Positions 21,975 to 33,300 of a stretch of DNA of 64,000 nt are shown one piece after another (the stretch's first letter is position 1; every line of letters begins with the position of its first letter). Origin of the DNA: Macrobrachium rosenbergii (lineage: Eukaryota; Arthropoda; Malacostraca; Decapoda; Palaemonidae); the NCBI RefSeq assembly GCF_040412425.1, contig NC_089744.1, positions 41,608,599 to 41,672,598 of the forward strand, given 5' to 3'. Below the pieces are notes generated by a model, which was given only the letters and a program-made list of their open reading frames with translations, was not told the DNA's origin and did no database searches. The position numbers were made by a program, and so were the translations under genes.

Positions 21975-23864
21975 AGGAGGGGTTATATACAGGAGACGTC
22001 ACGAAGGAAGGCGCGGCAAGGGAGTGCTGAGCTGGCTGCACCAGCACGAACTGTTGAGGTTGGGCCTTAGAGGTAGAAGGCTGGCAAACTGGCGAGACAG
22101 GTACAGCTTGGACAACAGCCTGTTGGTGTTGTCTTCTGTGCCTCCTGTATCTCTTACCAGGTCTATTTTGAGGGCCGGCGGACTCGGGGGTTTTCCTTTT
22201 AAAAGTGGGGATACCCCAGCGGGAGCGCAGACTCTGATTTGCCCTGGTTGCCTCAGCCAGGACATTATTGACTTCTTCTTCCGGGAAGATACTAGCCCCC
22301 CAGAAGGAGCTTTTCATGAGCTTGTTAGGCTCATGTCTTATGGTAGCGTCGGCGAAGATGTATTTGCGGCAGTTCATCCGCGCTACCATGAAGTCAAACA
22401 AGTCCGCCTGAAATCCCGCTAACAGAGACTTCGTCAGGACTTGGAAGAGTGGCTCCTCAGAAAACATCACTGCGGTTGATTCCGCCAGGCACAGGGAGTT
22501 CAGTGATCGGCTCAGCCGACACCTAGCCTCAAACTCTGCTTTCAGGAGGGCTTCCGGCAGTTTGGGAAGCTGCTTGCTGAATAAGGTGGATGCACACTCC
22601 GGGTCCAGCTTACCCAATGTAAAAGTGGCCGGGGCATCCTTCCAGAATTCATCGTCTCCGGGGAAGATCAGAGATGTGGGATCAGTCTCCCGGAGCTGAG
22701 GCAACGGCTTACCTTCCGAGCATGCCTGGGCGGTCGCGAGAGCCACCTTAGTCATGTAGGGGGTCGGGATCCTATCCCCCAACGAGAACATCGTGAAGTT
22801 GCCCTTGAAGGGGTCAACCGTGTTCTCCGCCTGCCACTCATTAAAGGTGCGCATCAATGTAGACTGCGCCTGGTCCCTTGGGAAGATCACTGTCTCCCGG
22901 GACCTTATCCGTCCTTACCCAAGCTTCCTCCGTCAGCCTGGCGAAGCCTGGGTAGGGGGGCAGCAGATCAGGAGGAAAGAATTCCAACCTCCTCGAGCCT
23001 GCGCGTGCCTAGACCCTCGATCATTAGGGTATCTTCATGCTGGGGAGCATGAAGGGCCAAACGCCAGGATATCCCTTGTCAAATGGAGGGAAGGCGGAGG
23101 CATCCGGAATGGGGTAATGAACTGCTGACCCACCGGAGCGCATGAACCGGAGAGCATACTCTCCTGGCTCTGCAGCCTCTCTGTAAGCTTGTTGCTTTAA
23201 CATCAACCTCCAAGGAAAACCTCTGCAAGAGCATTCCGGCAAACTCCTCCGGGTCAAAGGCAGGATGGCGAGGAGGGCTAGCCTTAGCTGCCCTCAAACT
23301 CGCTCCCTTAGCAGAGGGAGTGGCCTTGCCTGCGGAAGCCACCGGACTAGCATCCCGTGGCTTCACCGGAGGGAAGGGGGTTGCCTTGCTGGAGGTTGCG
23401 GACTTATAGCCCTTCGCCTTCCAAGCCTTCTTCAACTTGGGGACAGCCGATTGCACCCTGTCCCCCAAGAGAGAAGACTTTTGAAAACCCTGAAACGAAG
23501 AAGCGGTGGATGAAGGGGAATCAAAAAGGGAGCCCGCCCCCACTGCCTCACTTACCTCCCCACCTACCTCCTGGTCCTGTTCTGTGTTCATAGGTTCCAG
23601 GTCGAGATCTATGGCCGCTACTTCCTCCGACACCGCCGCGTACAAACTCTCGTCCTGGAGAGGCTGGGTTTCTACCCGGATCTGCTCGATGAGAGGAGTA
23701 GCGACTTGAGATGGTACAGCCGCTGAGATCCGGGCGCCGGGGTGGAGCAGGTTCCGGATGTTCTCATCTAGAACATACGGCTTCCCCGACGGAACATTTC
23801 TCCCAAACCCAGCCACCCAGGCTCGAAGGGAACCCAAGGCGTCATTCCGGGAAGCTTGGTCGGC
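21886..23864 (-). pseudogene. Gag-like gene of DIRS copy 1, exon downstream of the intron
   Basis: The exon starts at 23864 after an acceptor (CTCTCTTCCAG on the minus strand). It is open in three successive frames (to about 23190, to 23030, then 22890-21886), so two frameshifts break it. Recognisable stretches conserved with copy 2: GRNVPSGKPYVLD-like, LDLEPMNTEQDQ, a Lys/Ser/Pro-rich linker with KAWKAKGYKS, LRETDPTSLIFPG, KYIFADATIRHEPNKLMKSS, and a basic tail ending in Gly/Arg-rich sequence. Gag of such elements is presumed to package the RNA. No retroviral capsid signature or CCHC knuckle is seen. The last frame overlaps RT and stands +1 to it, as in copy 2. Confidence 0.75.
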
Positions 23865-23992
23865 CTGGAAGAGAGGAGGGACTTAACGACCGAGCGTTTG
23901 GTGAGAGATATATAAGCAATATATTAGGCACATAACGTAATTGAAACAAGTGAGGCTACCAGGTAAACTGAAGGCAGTAACTATAAGCTTAC
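23865..23992 (-). other. Spliceosomal intron inside DIRS copy 1 gag, 128 bp
   Basis: On the minus strand the donor is GTAAGC (exon end at 23993) and the acceptor CTCTCTTCCAG (next exon base 23864). The intron lies in phase 0 between a Cys/His-rich exon and the body of gag. Copy 2 has the same intron position and phase (43468-43572, 105 bp, donor GTAAGT) with unrelated length and sequence, while flanking exons are conserved. Confidence 0.75.
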
Positions 23993-24163
23993 CGACTTGT
24001 CCTGGACACGCTTGTAAAGAGCGAAGCAAACCTCACAACCGTCCGGGTGCCACACGATGAGGTCGTCAATCCTGACTGCACAGCCCGAATGGGAACGACA
24101 GACGACGTGCCCATAGGGCTGGTGCAGCACTGCAGTGCACCCGGGCTCCTCACAACGCACAGT
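23993..24163 (-). pseudogene. Cys/His-rich (putative Zn-finger) exon of DIRS copy 1 gag
   Basis: A 57-codon open exon between an acceptor (CTTACACTTACAG) and the GTAAGC donor. It encodes CEEPGC, HVVCRSHSGC, IVWHPDGCEVC: six Cys and several His spaced as a likely zinc-binding module. The sequence is itself intact here. Copy 2 has the same exon at 43573-43742 with one base lost. Element D (53330 onward) has a comparable Cys-rich gag start. The exon carrying the start codon, further upstream, was not identified. Role inferred: nucleic-acid binding by gag. Confidence 0.65.
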
Positions 24164-26344
24164 CTGTAAGTGTAAGACGGTATATGAACTTACTAGTTTA
24201 AGGGACCTTAAACTATAGCAGGTACTGGAGCATGCTAAAAAATTTTTACCGGACCCGCCGGAGCATTCCGGCGGGGCGATAAATCAGAGCAAAACATGAC
24301 ACACACTAAATCAAGGAGCGACGGAGATAGTTCGGCGGAGCGGGACCTTAATCTAGGATCATGCAACTCTTAATTGTAAAATTTACTTAAAGAATAATTA
24401 CTGCCGGGGCCCAGCAGCAGGCATTAGTTTATACGGATTCGCGGAGCATTCGGCGGGTGATAAACCAGAGCAAAACATGACATATACTAAATTAAGGAAC
24501 GCCGGAGACAGTTCAACGGAGTAGGATCTTAATCTAGGATCATGCAACTCTTAATTGTAAGATCAACTTAAGGTATAATTACTGCTGGAGACCGGCGCTA
24601 GGTAAATGGTTAACAATATAGGATAGCAGTACACTGCTGGTCGCCGTGTTCCGGCGCAGACCCCTCCGAGATCCCGTACCTCCGTCACTTGGTTACAGCG
24701 GGGAAGGCGGGGTAAATCATTACCACCAGTTATTACACAGCTAGAGAGCTAGGCGTGACTAAGGCCAACCTACTGAAGACCAAAACCACCGGAGTGGTAA
24801 CAGGTACGAAGGCAACGGCAGGGTCGGGGACGGCGGAGCGGAATCAGTGAGCAAGTGTTTGAACCCTGAAAGTGATCGAAGTTCAGCTCCATCCAGAGGA
24901 GAGCGAACCAACGAAACACTAGCCAAGTGGTTGACACCAGAATGGGGCCCAGGAGGGTGGGTGACTCTCAACTGGGAACCGGACTAGTCCCCCTCGGGGT
25001 GACAATCGGAGAGACCGACGTCCCACACGCGAGGAGATGACATACCACTGGCAAGTCAGGGGGGTGGAGGGGGGACAGTACTTAGAAGGTGGAATCGAGT
25101 TTTATTTTTAAGTGGATGGGGGACACCCCCATACACTGACTGTAACTCCCCACGGGGCGTCGAAACAGACGTATCGACTTCCTATTCGTAGGGAGACTCA
25201 TGACACTCACCAAAAGTACTAGAGAAGGATAGAATAACAGCACTATGCTAAAGCAACGCCAAACTCTCACCCTCCTCTGAAGGCGCAGCCCAGACAGTAA
25301 AGGGAGGAGAGAAAGAAGAGGGAGAGGGTTGGAAGGGAGAGAAATTCCTGTAACAGTCCAACCAACAACCGACCCATAGGGCAGAAGGGCAATGCATGAA
25401 GAAGATCCCCCATTTTGTTTTTCTTCTCTCTCCCTCATTAGAGGGAGGAGGGAATGGGGGTTTCAGATGCCCTAGCAAACCCAGAAACGAGCGGTAAGGC
25501 AGATGGAACAACAAACAGGAACTCCCTCGACCAGCCTACCCCTCCCTCCCTCGCTCAAGCGACATAGTCGGGAGAGATGGGAGCTAAGACAATGCAAAAA
25601 GCCTAACCTGAATAGCCTAACCCACTGACTGGAGCGAGAGGGCTAGGCTAGGATCCTCAATTTCTGATAAGTATCGTTAAAGTTAACCAATAACCATATA
25701 AGTACACGTAATATGATGAATATACAAAAAATATAAGAACTTGTGCTAAGCGTACAGCTTAATTGAGCGAGGCGAACAGGAAGTAGGCAGCCGGCTGGCT
25801 GCACCTGACGCCGAGCCCGGACCATAATAAATCCAAATTATCCATGTCATCCAATACACTATAAATCAGAGAAACTGACAAAAGAAAGCACCACCTTGGA
25901 GAGGGAATCTACTCGAACGAGAGCCTGGTATACGCTATGAATTAACTGTAAGAACCAAAATAAGGGGAGGAAGCCTCCGTAAGGGACAACGCTAATCAAG
26001 GCACCAGGAACCGCCCAACATAGATAAACACCTCCAAAAGGAACTTCTTGAAGGGGAATTATAAAGCATGAATAAAATTGTAAGTGACCGAGAGAAAACC
26101 CCTGCAGAAACCAGCTGCAAGGGTGTGCCTCAAGGTCATCATGGCTGAGGCGGCGAACGCCGGGGAGCGTCTGATATATGACCCTGTAAACATTAATTTA
26201 CGGGCCAATAAGAGCCTCACTAACAGTAAAACCCCACAAGAAGATGGTACTTAACTTCGTAACGGTGAAATTGCTTGAAGACATGTTGAATTCAATCAAA
26301 TTTGACCAAAAAAGCCAGCACAAGAAAAAAGCTTTCTATCCAAA
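24164..26344. other. 5' leader of DIRS copy 1
   Basis: Non-coding sequence between the Zn-finger exon and the 5' terminal repeat, presumably holding a first exon and intron. Blocks such as CCCCACAAGAAGATGGTACT are shared with copy 2 (45284), so it belongs to the element. Apart from the tandem repeat at 24253-24610 nothing specific is seen. Confidence 0.5.
24253..24610. repeat. Tandem duplication, unit about 184 bp
   Basis: CGGAGCATTCCGGCGGGGCG at 24259 recurs as CGGAGCATTCGGCGGGTG at 24443. Both units share GAGCAAAACATGAC, TTAATCTAGGATCATGCAAC and TCTTAATTGTAA. The unit contains the palindrome-like CGCCGGAGCATTCCGGCG. It lies in the leader of DIRS copy 1 and was not seen in copy 2. Confidence 0.85.
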
Positions 26345-26662
26345 ACACGTACTAGAATGGAATGAGTACAGATGGCGCTGGGGTCGTCGGTTGGCGGGCA
26401 GGTGAGTGCGGGCGTTAGATTGGCTCCTCACGTTCCGGGGTTTTGTCATTGGGATATCTACAGAGTGCAGTCCTGTGGCAGTGACAACAATCACTCACCC
26501 TTATCTATACCGACGTCTATTTCATAATAGATGTTCGATCTGGGGGTAGTAACCCCAGCATTTCCTGATAGCTTTTTTGTCTGGTATATTTAGCAATATC
26601 TATACCTAGAAATTCGTGCTTAATAGGAATTTCTCCGGCTGACACAAGGACGAGCTCAGAAA
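26345..26662 (-). repeat. 5' terminal inverted repeat of DIRS copy 1
   Basis: Inverse of 18100-18435, from GGAATGAGTACAGATGGCGC to GACGAGCTCAGAAA. In this class the 5' repeat is expected to hold the promoter; no TATA box stands out. Confidence 0.9.
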
Positions 26663-26682
26663 TTCCAGAATTTATGTATAGT
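26663..26682 (+). repeat. Right copy of 20-bp direct repeat flanking DIRS copy 1
   Basis: TTCCAGAATTTATGTATAGT, directly after the 5' end of the element; one mismatch to 18073-18092. Confidence 0.75.
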
Positions 26683-27246
26683 CAGATGAAAATTTTTAGA
26701 ACAATTCATTCAAAAATATAAATACTGTAGTCACATAAAATTCTAATGTCATTTCATTAAATTACATAAATTGTCATGTGAAAAGCTTTAGAACATTTCA
26801 TTAAAAAAATTTTAATACTGAATCTGAAGGTGGAATGAAAAAGGTAGTAGTTAGTGATTATCCTTTTATATAAAAAGATTGTTCTATTTATGGTGTCTTT
26901 TATCTAATTGCCTGCAAGATCTTTAAATGTTCAGGATTAGCCCAACAAGCTACATGAATATGTACAGTACATTGCTTCGAGTACAAATTCAGTTATGCAA
27001 AATCTTGAAAACGTGGCATAATCTCAACTGTTCGAAAGGTAGTTTTGCAAGAACATGCTTTGGGGATAAGACTGACAAATTTCTAGCACTTATGCTTCCT
27101 TAAAGACATAAAGGTGGGGAAGGGTAAGTTTTTATTACGTAGTAAGGCATTTGCAACTTCTTAAAGAAAATAAAACCTTTTCATAACTTTGTCACTCCTC
27201 TTATGAAAAATTATGTATTGACGGCACATGTTAAACAGATTCAGTA
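26683..27246. other. Intron sequence without recognised features
   Basis: AT-rich, no exon or repeat of this window recognised. The same is true of 27612-28129. Confidence 0.4.
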
Positions 27247-27609
27247 CAGTAAACCCCCCATATTTGCGGTCTCACTATTCGTGGACTCACCTATTCACAG
27301 ATTTCTCTGTGGAACATATATGCCCATTATTCACGGAAAATGTGCCCATTCACGGTATTTTTCACTGAGAAATATTCACTAATTACTGTATTTTCATATC
27401 ATTTTCATGACTAAATGCACTTTTTGTGATAAAACTATTAAAATACTCAGTTATAAGCATTTTTAGGGTTTTTTTGTTTTTGTTTATACTATCAAAATGG
27501 TAGTTCTAAGTGTTTTTAGAGGGGTTTTAAGTATTCACGGATTTTAGCTATTCGCAGGGGACGGGGTTGCGGTATGCATCCCCTGCGAATACGGGGGGGG
27601 TGTTTACTG
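27247..27609. mobile_element. MITE, 363 bp, TA target duplication (family M1)
   Basis: Starts CAGTAAACCCCCC and ends GGGGTGTTTACTG, inverse of each other, with TA on both sides (27245-27246, 27610-27611). It is the best-preserved of three related copies (15492-15824; 53475-53775). Inside is a palindromic GCATCCCCTGCGAATACGGG stretch mirroring the start (CCATATTTGCGG). Likely derived from a pogo/Tigger-type transposon. Confidence 0.88.
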
Positions 27610-28129
27610 TATTGGTTATTTCCAGTACAGTACTTCATAGTAGACCTTTGACATGAGTAATGAAACATTTTTTAAATACTTAGATCTACCCCTCCAATTC
27701 CTGATTATTCCTACAGGAATACAAAACACTTTTTAAGTTAAGAACATTTTCCACTTTTACAGCCAGACAGTTGAATGAATGTAATTAGTAAAATAGCTGT
27801 ATGGCAACACTGTCGAGTGAGTGGGGGGAACCCCACATCCCACTCACAGAAATATCCATTTCATCTTTCAACCATTCTAGGTGAGGTTGTATGCTGCTAA
27901 TCTCTCCTCTTCCTGTGGATGAATGTAGCTGAGTTTAATGTTCCTTGTTTTATTTGTTTTCTATATGTTTTTGATTGTATTTTATGTTTTGTTTTGTTGT
28001 CTCAGTTAGTGTAAAAGTTTACAGGAATCTGGACCATTATTTTGAATAGTTAAAAGTCAACCTCAGTAAGTTATTCAGCGATTTTTACTGCTAGGACCTA
28101 TCTTTTGTGTCCATGGTCTTTATAGTGCT

Positions 28130-28850
28130 CATCAGGGCAGACAGGCATGTCAGCCTTTCTTTTGGGAGAGGATCCAACTCATGCTTTCGAGAATCTGTTA
28201 GTACCTGAGGGTCACTCTCCTCCAGAACCCCTTTAGGCAGAATTGGAACAGTTTTTTCTAGAGATTATCAGGCTTATTTGTGCACTTAATGATCATAGGG
28301 AATCAACCACAGTTCTTTCTTCAATCCCAGACAATAGAGCATACTCTAGGGTGCACTCTGAAGCCAAGGTTCTCTTTCCAGCTGCTGTGGAAACTGCTTG
28401 CTTGTGATGTCTTGAGTTAGGTTAACAGTCTGATCTGTGGGTTAGAATGTTCCCTGCTGTCCAGAAGATTAAGCAAGCTACTTTCACTGCCACTGATGCA
28501 CCAAAGGAAGTTTTACTAGCCAGAGCATGCATAGACTACAGGTATACTGCTTAAAGTTGTTTAGTCAGTTTGAGAACACAAATGAACTCCCTCTGGAGAA
28601 ACTGTGAAAAGGTTCATCCCTCCTGGTTACAGGGTCAAGAGCATTCTTCCTTCTTGGTTATAGGGTCAAGAGCATTCTTCCCTCCTGGTTATAGGGTCAA
28701 GAGCCATTGAGTCATTTGCCATTACCTCCTTCCAGGGCAGCACTCTTCAACCCTTGGTTGAAGATGCTCGCTGACTTTGTCACTGAACTCTCATGTGAAA
28801 GTGAGAGTGAAGTTCTTGAGGTTGTTAGTGTTAGAATTTAAGAATCTATT
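28130..28850 (+). pseudogene. Possible old gag remnant
   Basis: Short frames with a gag-like run (FPAVQKIKQATFTATDAP near 28450) and a Ser/Glu-rich end suggest a very decayed DIRS-type gag. At 28615-28700 a unit of about 32 bp (CTGGTTATAGGGTCAAGAGC) is repeated three times. There is no supporting second copy in the window, so the call is weak. Confidence 0.25.
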
Positions 28851-28987
28851 GATTAGATTAAAAAGCCTTAAACTTTGATGCCAGTTCATTTTCATTGTTT
28901 GTATGGAATTTAAATACATTTATCTTGTCATTTCTTAACAACTTAAATTTTCAAATTCCGTTGCATTCATGTGATTTTGATATAGTA

Positions 28988-30339
28988 CAGTGGCTGCTCG
29001 GTATATAAATTTAATTCGTTCCAAATTCCAACTTGTATATCGAAATATTCATATGTATCAGCAGCATCGGTTAACAACGCTTTAGTTTTATGGCACTTGG
29101 CTAACAACGTCGTTAGTGAGATGTTTGACGCCAGTAAGCGGTTTGTCAATGTCAGCAGGCATTTTACAATGTTGGTAGGAGGTTTATCAGCGTTGGTAAG
29201 CTATTTTTGACGACAGTAAGCGGTTTATCAGTGCTTACCGCATCGTAAATGCCATTTATTACCAATATTACTGTGATGTTCTGGTTATCAATGATTTTTG
29301 GTTACCGGCACTCAGCTGGGAATGGAACCCCTGCTATTAACGGGAGACTTGCCTATATTCCTATAAGGAATAATGGGAATTCAATTAATTTGTCTCACAC
29401 TCAAGAATTTCCCCCCATATCCACCGTTTGTACCTACGTGAATACAATTATTTTAAGTGCAAGCACAACATATAGGTTAATGATAACCATATTCAACAAA
29501 ATAAATAAAAGAGTAAAGCATTTTACAATAAAGTTTAACATGAAAGATGAACAAAGCCATCTATCACCGTGGTGACACACAGATGACTTGAGATGGAGGG
29601 AGGGAGTGTTTATACTGTTGAGGAGAAGAGACAGTAAAATCAGTACTGTATGTACGTAATAGCAGTAGCAATTCACATAAAAAAAATAAAAGAGGGGAAT
29701 TTCACAATAAATTCAACATAATGATACAATATAAAAACAATCAAATGCAGTACAGTAACAATAAAAAATCGAAAGTCTTACCTTGAGCGAGTGTTCGGGA
29801 CTGCACTGAGTGAGACGGTAGAGAGGTTAGGGAGGGGATGGTGGTGGGCTATTGGGTGAGAGATGGGATATGCTTTCCACTGACTTCCCAGCTGTACCAC
29901 TGGGACTGGGCTCAGATGATTTTTCTCTTTCACTACATTTCACCTGTTTTCTTTCACTTACACTCAGTTCGTCCGAATCACTTCTTTTTGTTACAGTAAA
30001 ATACTTATCGAGTGACACTTGCTTTTTCCGATTTTTTAGCACTGTAATAGTAATTCATCCCAACTTTGACATTTTGGAAGAGAGAGCCATCGTCCTAGTT
30101 GTTTTATCGCCTTCCCACTACCTCCTCCCATCACTACATCCACATGGCCCTCCTCCTATCATCCAGGACTGAGGGGATCCCATCTCTTCCCACAATTCCG
30201 GCTGGCTCTGCTTCAGATTCTACCAACTAGCCTGTAAATAGAATTTTTAGCTCGTACACGGAAACAAATTTTTTCGAAAACTTTACTTCATATAACGAAA
30301 ATACGGATAACGAATCATTTGTATGCTGAGGAACCACTG
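28988..30339 (-). mobile_element. pogo/Tigger-like DNA transposon remnant
   Basis: The ends are imperfect inverses: CAGTGGCTGCTCGGTATATA at 28988, preceded by TA, and on the other strand CAGTGGTTCCTCAGCATACA from 30339. Both continue into ATTCGTT(A)CC. A minus-strand frame at 29827-30042 begins with LKNRKKQVSLDKYFTVTKR, resembling the C-terminal tail of Tigger/jerky transposases (a QxSLDxFF-type motif). The catalytic DDE part is missing or unreadable. The 1.35-kb length is far below an autonomous element. Confidence 0.65.
29827..30042 (-). pseudogene. C-terminal remnant of a Tigger-like transposase
   Basis: A 71-codon frame: basic start with QVSLDKYFTVTK, then Ser/Glu/Pro-rich tail. In the family this segment follows the DDE catalytic domain. 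It is not functional alone. Confidence 0.5.
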
Positions 30340-33300
30340 ACTGTTTGTACTTTTGTCACCTCCATGACTTTTTACGCATTTCAGTTGATTTGGAAACACC
30401 AACAGAGTAGCACCAAAACATTAAATTAAAATAATTAAAAATATGCATAGGTTGTTCATTGTCTTGAGATTCATCAGTCTACTGATGTTCTCTTATATAA
30501 ACACTGAGGGGTTTCAGCCAACAAGAAGCATTGTGCTGTAAATGACTGGTATGTATATGGCAAAATTCGTGTCTGGGTTAAATATACCAACCAGTGAAAC
30601 TTTGATTATCCTTGTCAATTTTGCTGATTTTAAGTCTCCCAGAAATATCCACTTTATTCAGTGTTAGGTAAACACTTAATAAGAGAGATCGTTTACATAA
30701 TATATGAAACCACATACAGTCATTATAATGCAAAGGTCAAGAGCTAAGGCCAAATAAGTTTTCAGGAATTTTCCAATTTGTACTAATCATTGGATTTGCA
30801 AAATTAGTTCTGTTGATGGATAGATAGTGTACAGTAAATATAAAATAAGTTCTGATGTAATGAAGGTCTCTACATTTCTGGGGAACTGTATATCAAGCTG
30901 GCCATAAAACCTTTCTTGGAAGCATTAACTCATAACATGTTGTGCATCTCTAATATAGACTGTTTATTATCTAATAACTACAGTTGATATTAGCAATGCT
31001 TTATTTTCAGCATTAGCAGTTACTTTGTTTTCAAAAGCTGCTGGGAATGACTGTAAGTCCCACCCACCCATGAGTTATGGTAGCCATTCAGTCTAGCACA
31101 AAACAGTTGCCAGATTTTTATTGATTTTAGATGCCTTATGTCAAGGGTACAGACCATCATGGTGAGAGCATTTTGTGTGTGGATGTGTTTCTCCAGAGTG
31201 GCAATCTCTCTGCCAAGCATGTGACCTTGGGCAGCCGTATTGATACTCCTGGTTCGGCATACAGTACAACACTATAGAGACAAAACACTAAGGCAACAAA
31301 TTGCTTTTTTTACCTTGTTTAATTATTATAAGATTATGTTATTTTATTACAGGTAAGCTAATCATTATGTATAATATTACTGAAAATGTTGTTTGGAAGT
31401 CTGTTGCTGAAGTAAAGAATTCTGCATTCTGATCTGTATATATCTCAAATATTGGAATGCATCTTGTAAACAAGCCAATTGTGGAAAAGGCTAGCAAATT
31501 CATTTCTTTCTATTATAAGGCTTTGGAATGATATTAACAGAATTGTTAAATAAGGACTATCATAAGAAAATGATTTTGACTTATTTGGAATAAAATTGTT
31601 CTTAGAAAAAGGATAAGACAGGAAAAAGGCCTGCTGAATGAGTAGGCATAGGTCTAGTATTTGTTTAGCCAAGATTCTTTTTCTTATTGTTACCATCATT
31701 ACAGGATATTTTTCCATGGTTATTCAATAACTTTTACCATACAGAAATTGTTTTATATACAGTAGAGAGCCTCTTATCCAGAATCATCAGGAGCAAGAGT
31801 GTCTTGGATAACTGACTCTAGGTCATACTGTAGTCTAGGTTAATTCAGTCATCCTTGACAAAATCAACTTTATGAATAAACTGTATACTGTAATAATTAC
31901 GATTGCAAAACATTAAGATCATTAAAATTATTAAAAATATTAAGGAGGCAATTATATTTAGTAAAGAAAGCAAAATGTTAAATTTACTAATCTGACATGC
32001 ACATAGTTTATAAAAGCAAGAATACAAACCATAATTTATTTGACAAGGAATTAGAGAGTTGCCTTAAAGAGATTACTTTGGAGTCTGTCACTAGTGACTT
32101 AACGCCTTCAGATCATAGCATCTTAAGTTTTAAAAGAAAGACCAGAAAATACTATAATACTGTACATTAAATGTCACTTTACTTACTTGGAGAAAGGAGA
32201 CAATACTAATCTTACAATGTACTAGTGGTTCCCTACTTAAGAGTAGCTGTAGGAGACAATACTAATCTTACAATGTACTAGTGGTTCTCTACTTAGAGTA
32301 GCTGTCCCATCCTGGGCCTCATCCTCGAGGAAGGACAAAAAGATTAGCAGTGGTACTGGCAAGAACAACCAAACTATACCACCAGTCAGACACCTTGGAT
32401 ATCAGAAGAGGCTAGATTGCCTGAATTTGTACTGTTTAGGCAGTTGATAAAAACATATCCTCAAAGGCATAGTAACTTAAACCACAGGCATCTGTTTGTC
32501 TTTAGTAACTGCACTAGATCCAACAGATGGAAATGGAGCTAAAAAGGTGCAATGCCAACCACTTTGGAAACTTCTTCACATATAAGATGGCATCATGATG
32601 GAAAGACTACCGGCTGAAGTTGTGACTAGTTCCGCTACTAGTCAGTTCAACAATAGATTAGACAAAATAATTGACATAGGCTACTTCTGTAAGTCTTCCC
32701 AGCACCTCTATCCATGTAACTCTTTGGGGAAAGTTTAGAAATGTTTAGAGGTTGAACCAAGATTCTTTACTCTTATGCAACTTAAAGGAATCCATGTTAC
32801 AGGTGATACTAGAGACAACAACAAATTATGGAAAATCTTTATGGTGGGATTCAACTGCTTTGCTCTTCTGCTTATCCATTCAGTGTAATAGTTTGATGTT
32901 GGATCTGTTCAGTATTTGTATGAATGAGCATTTCTTTCTTTGCTTTTTGTGTACATGAAGTTGTTATAGTGCTAGAAAGCACTTTTTCTGCCAACAAGAA
33001 GAAATAAGAATGGAAAATTTGTTACTGTCAGTTTATTGACAATACTTTGTCATTTGTAGTTGCTAACAAATCAGGATTAGGTTCTCACCACATGAGCTAA
33101 AGATGATGCTGTACCACCTCAATTACAATGCTTGTACTTAGGACCAATTGCTAATGAGGGAGTTCCTAGCCATGGCTACTTGTTGGAGAGTGAGTCTTGG
33201 ATGAGACAGATACCCCACTTTTCCTCAAGGTTGACAGATTTCCAGACATGCTCCCAGTAGTAAGATGATAGCTTCTTTCCTTGGTTTAGTCATAGTTTTC

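Larger units (their letters stand above)
18100..26662 (-). mobile_element. DIRS retrotransposon, copy 1 (structurally complete, genes decayed)
   Basis: An 8.56-kb element on the minus strand. Terminal inverted repeats lie at 18100-18435 (3') and about 26345-26662 (5'). Next to the 3' repeat, 18490-18585 holds the complement of the left terminus fused to the complement of the right terminus (junction at TCCCTTTTCTGAGCTC), the internal complementary region of DIRS elements. Reading 5' to 3' on the minus strand come a Zn-finger exon, a short intron, gag, overlapping RT/RNase H plus C-terminal region, and a tyrosine recombinase. In this class replication is thought to go through a circular DNA inserted by the recombinase. 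Frameshifts in gag, RNase H and recombinase show it is dead. Copy 2 (37643-45707) belongs to the same family. Confidence 0.92.

Noticed and set aside
21820..22422. 200-codon plus-strand frame
   Set aside because: Antisense to the gag/RT junction of DIRS copy 1; no domain.
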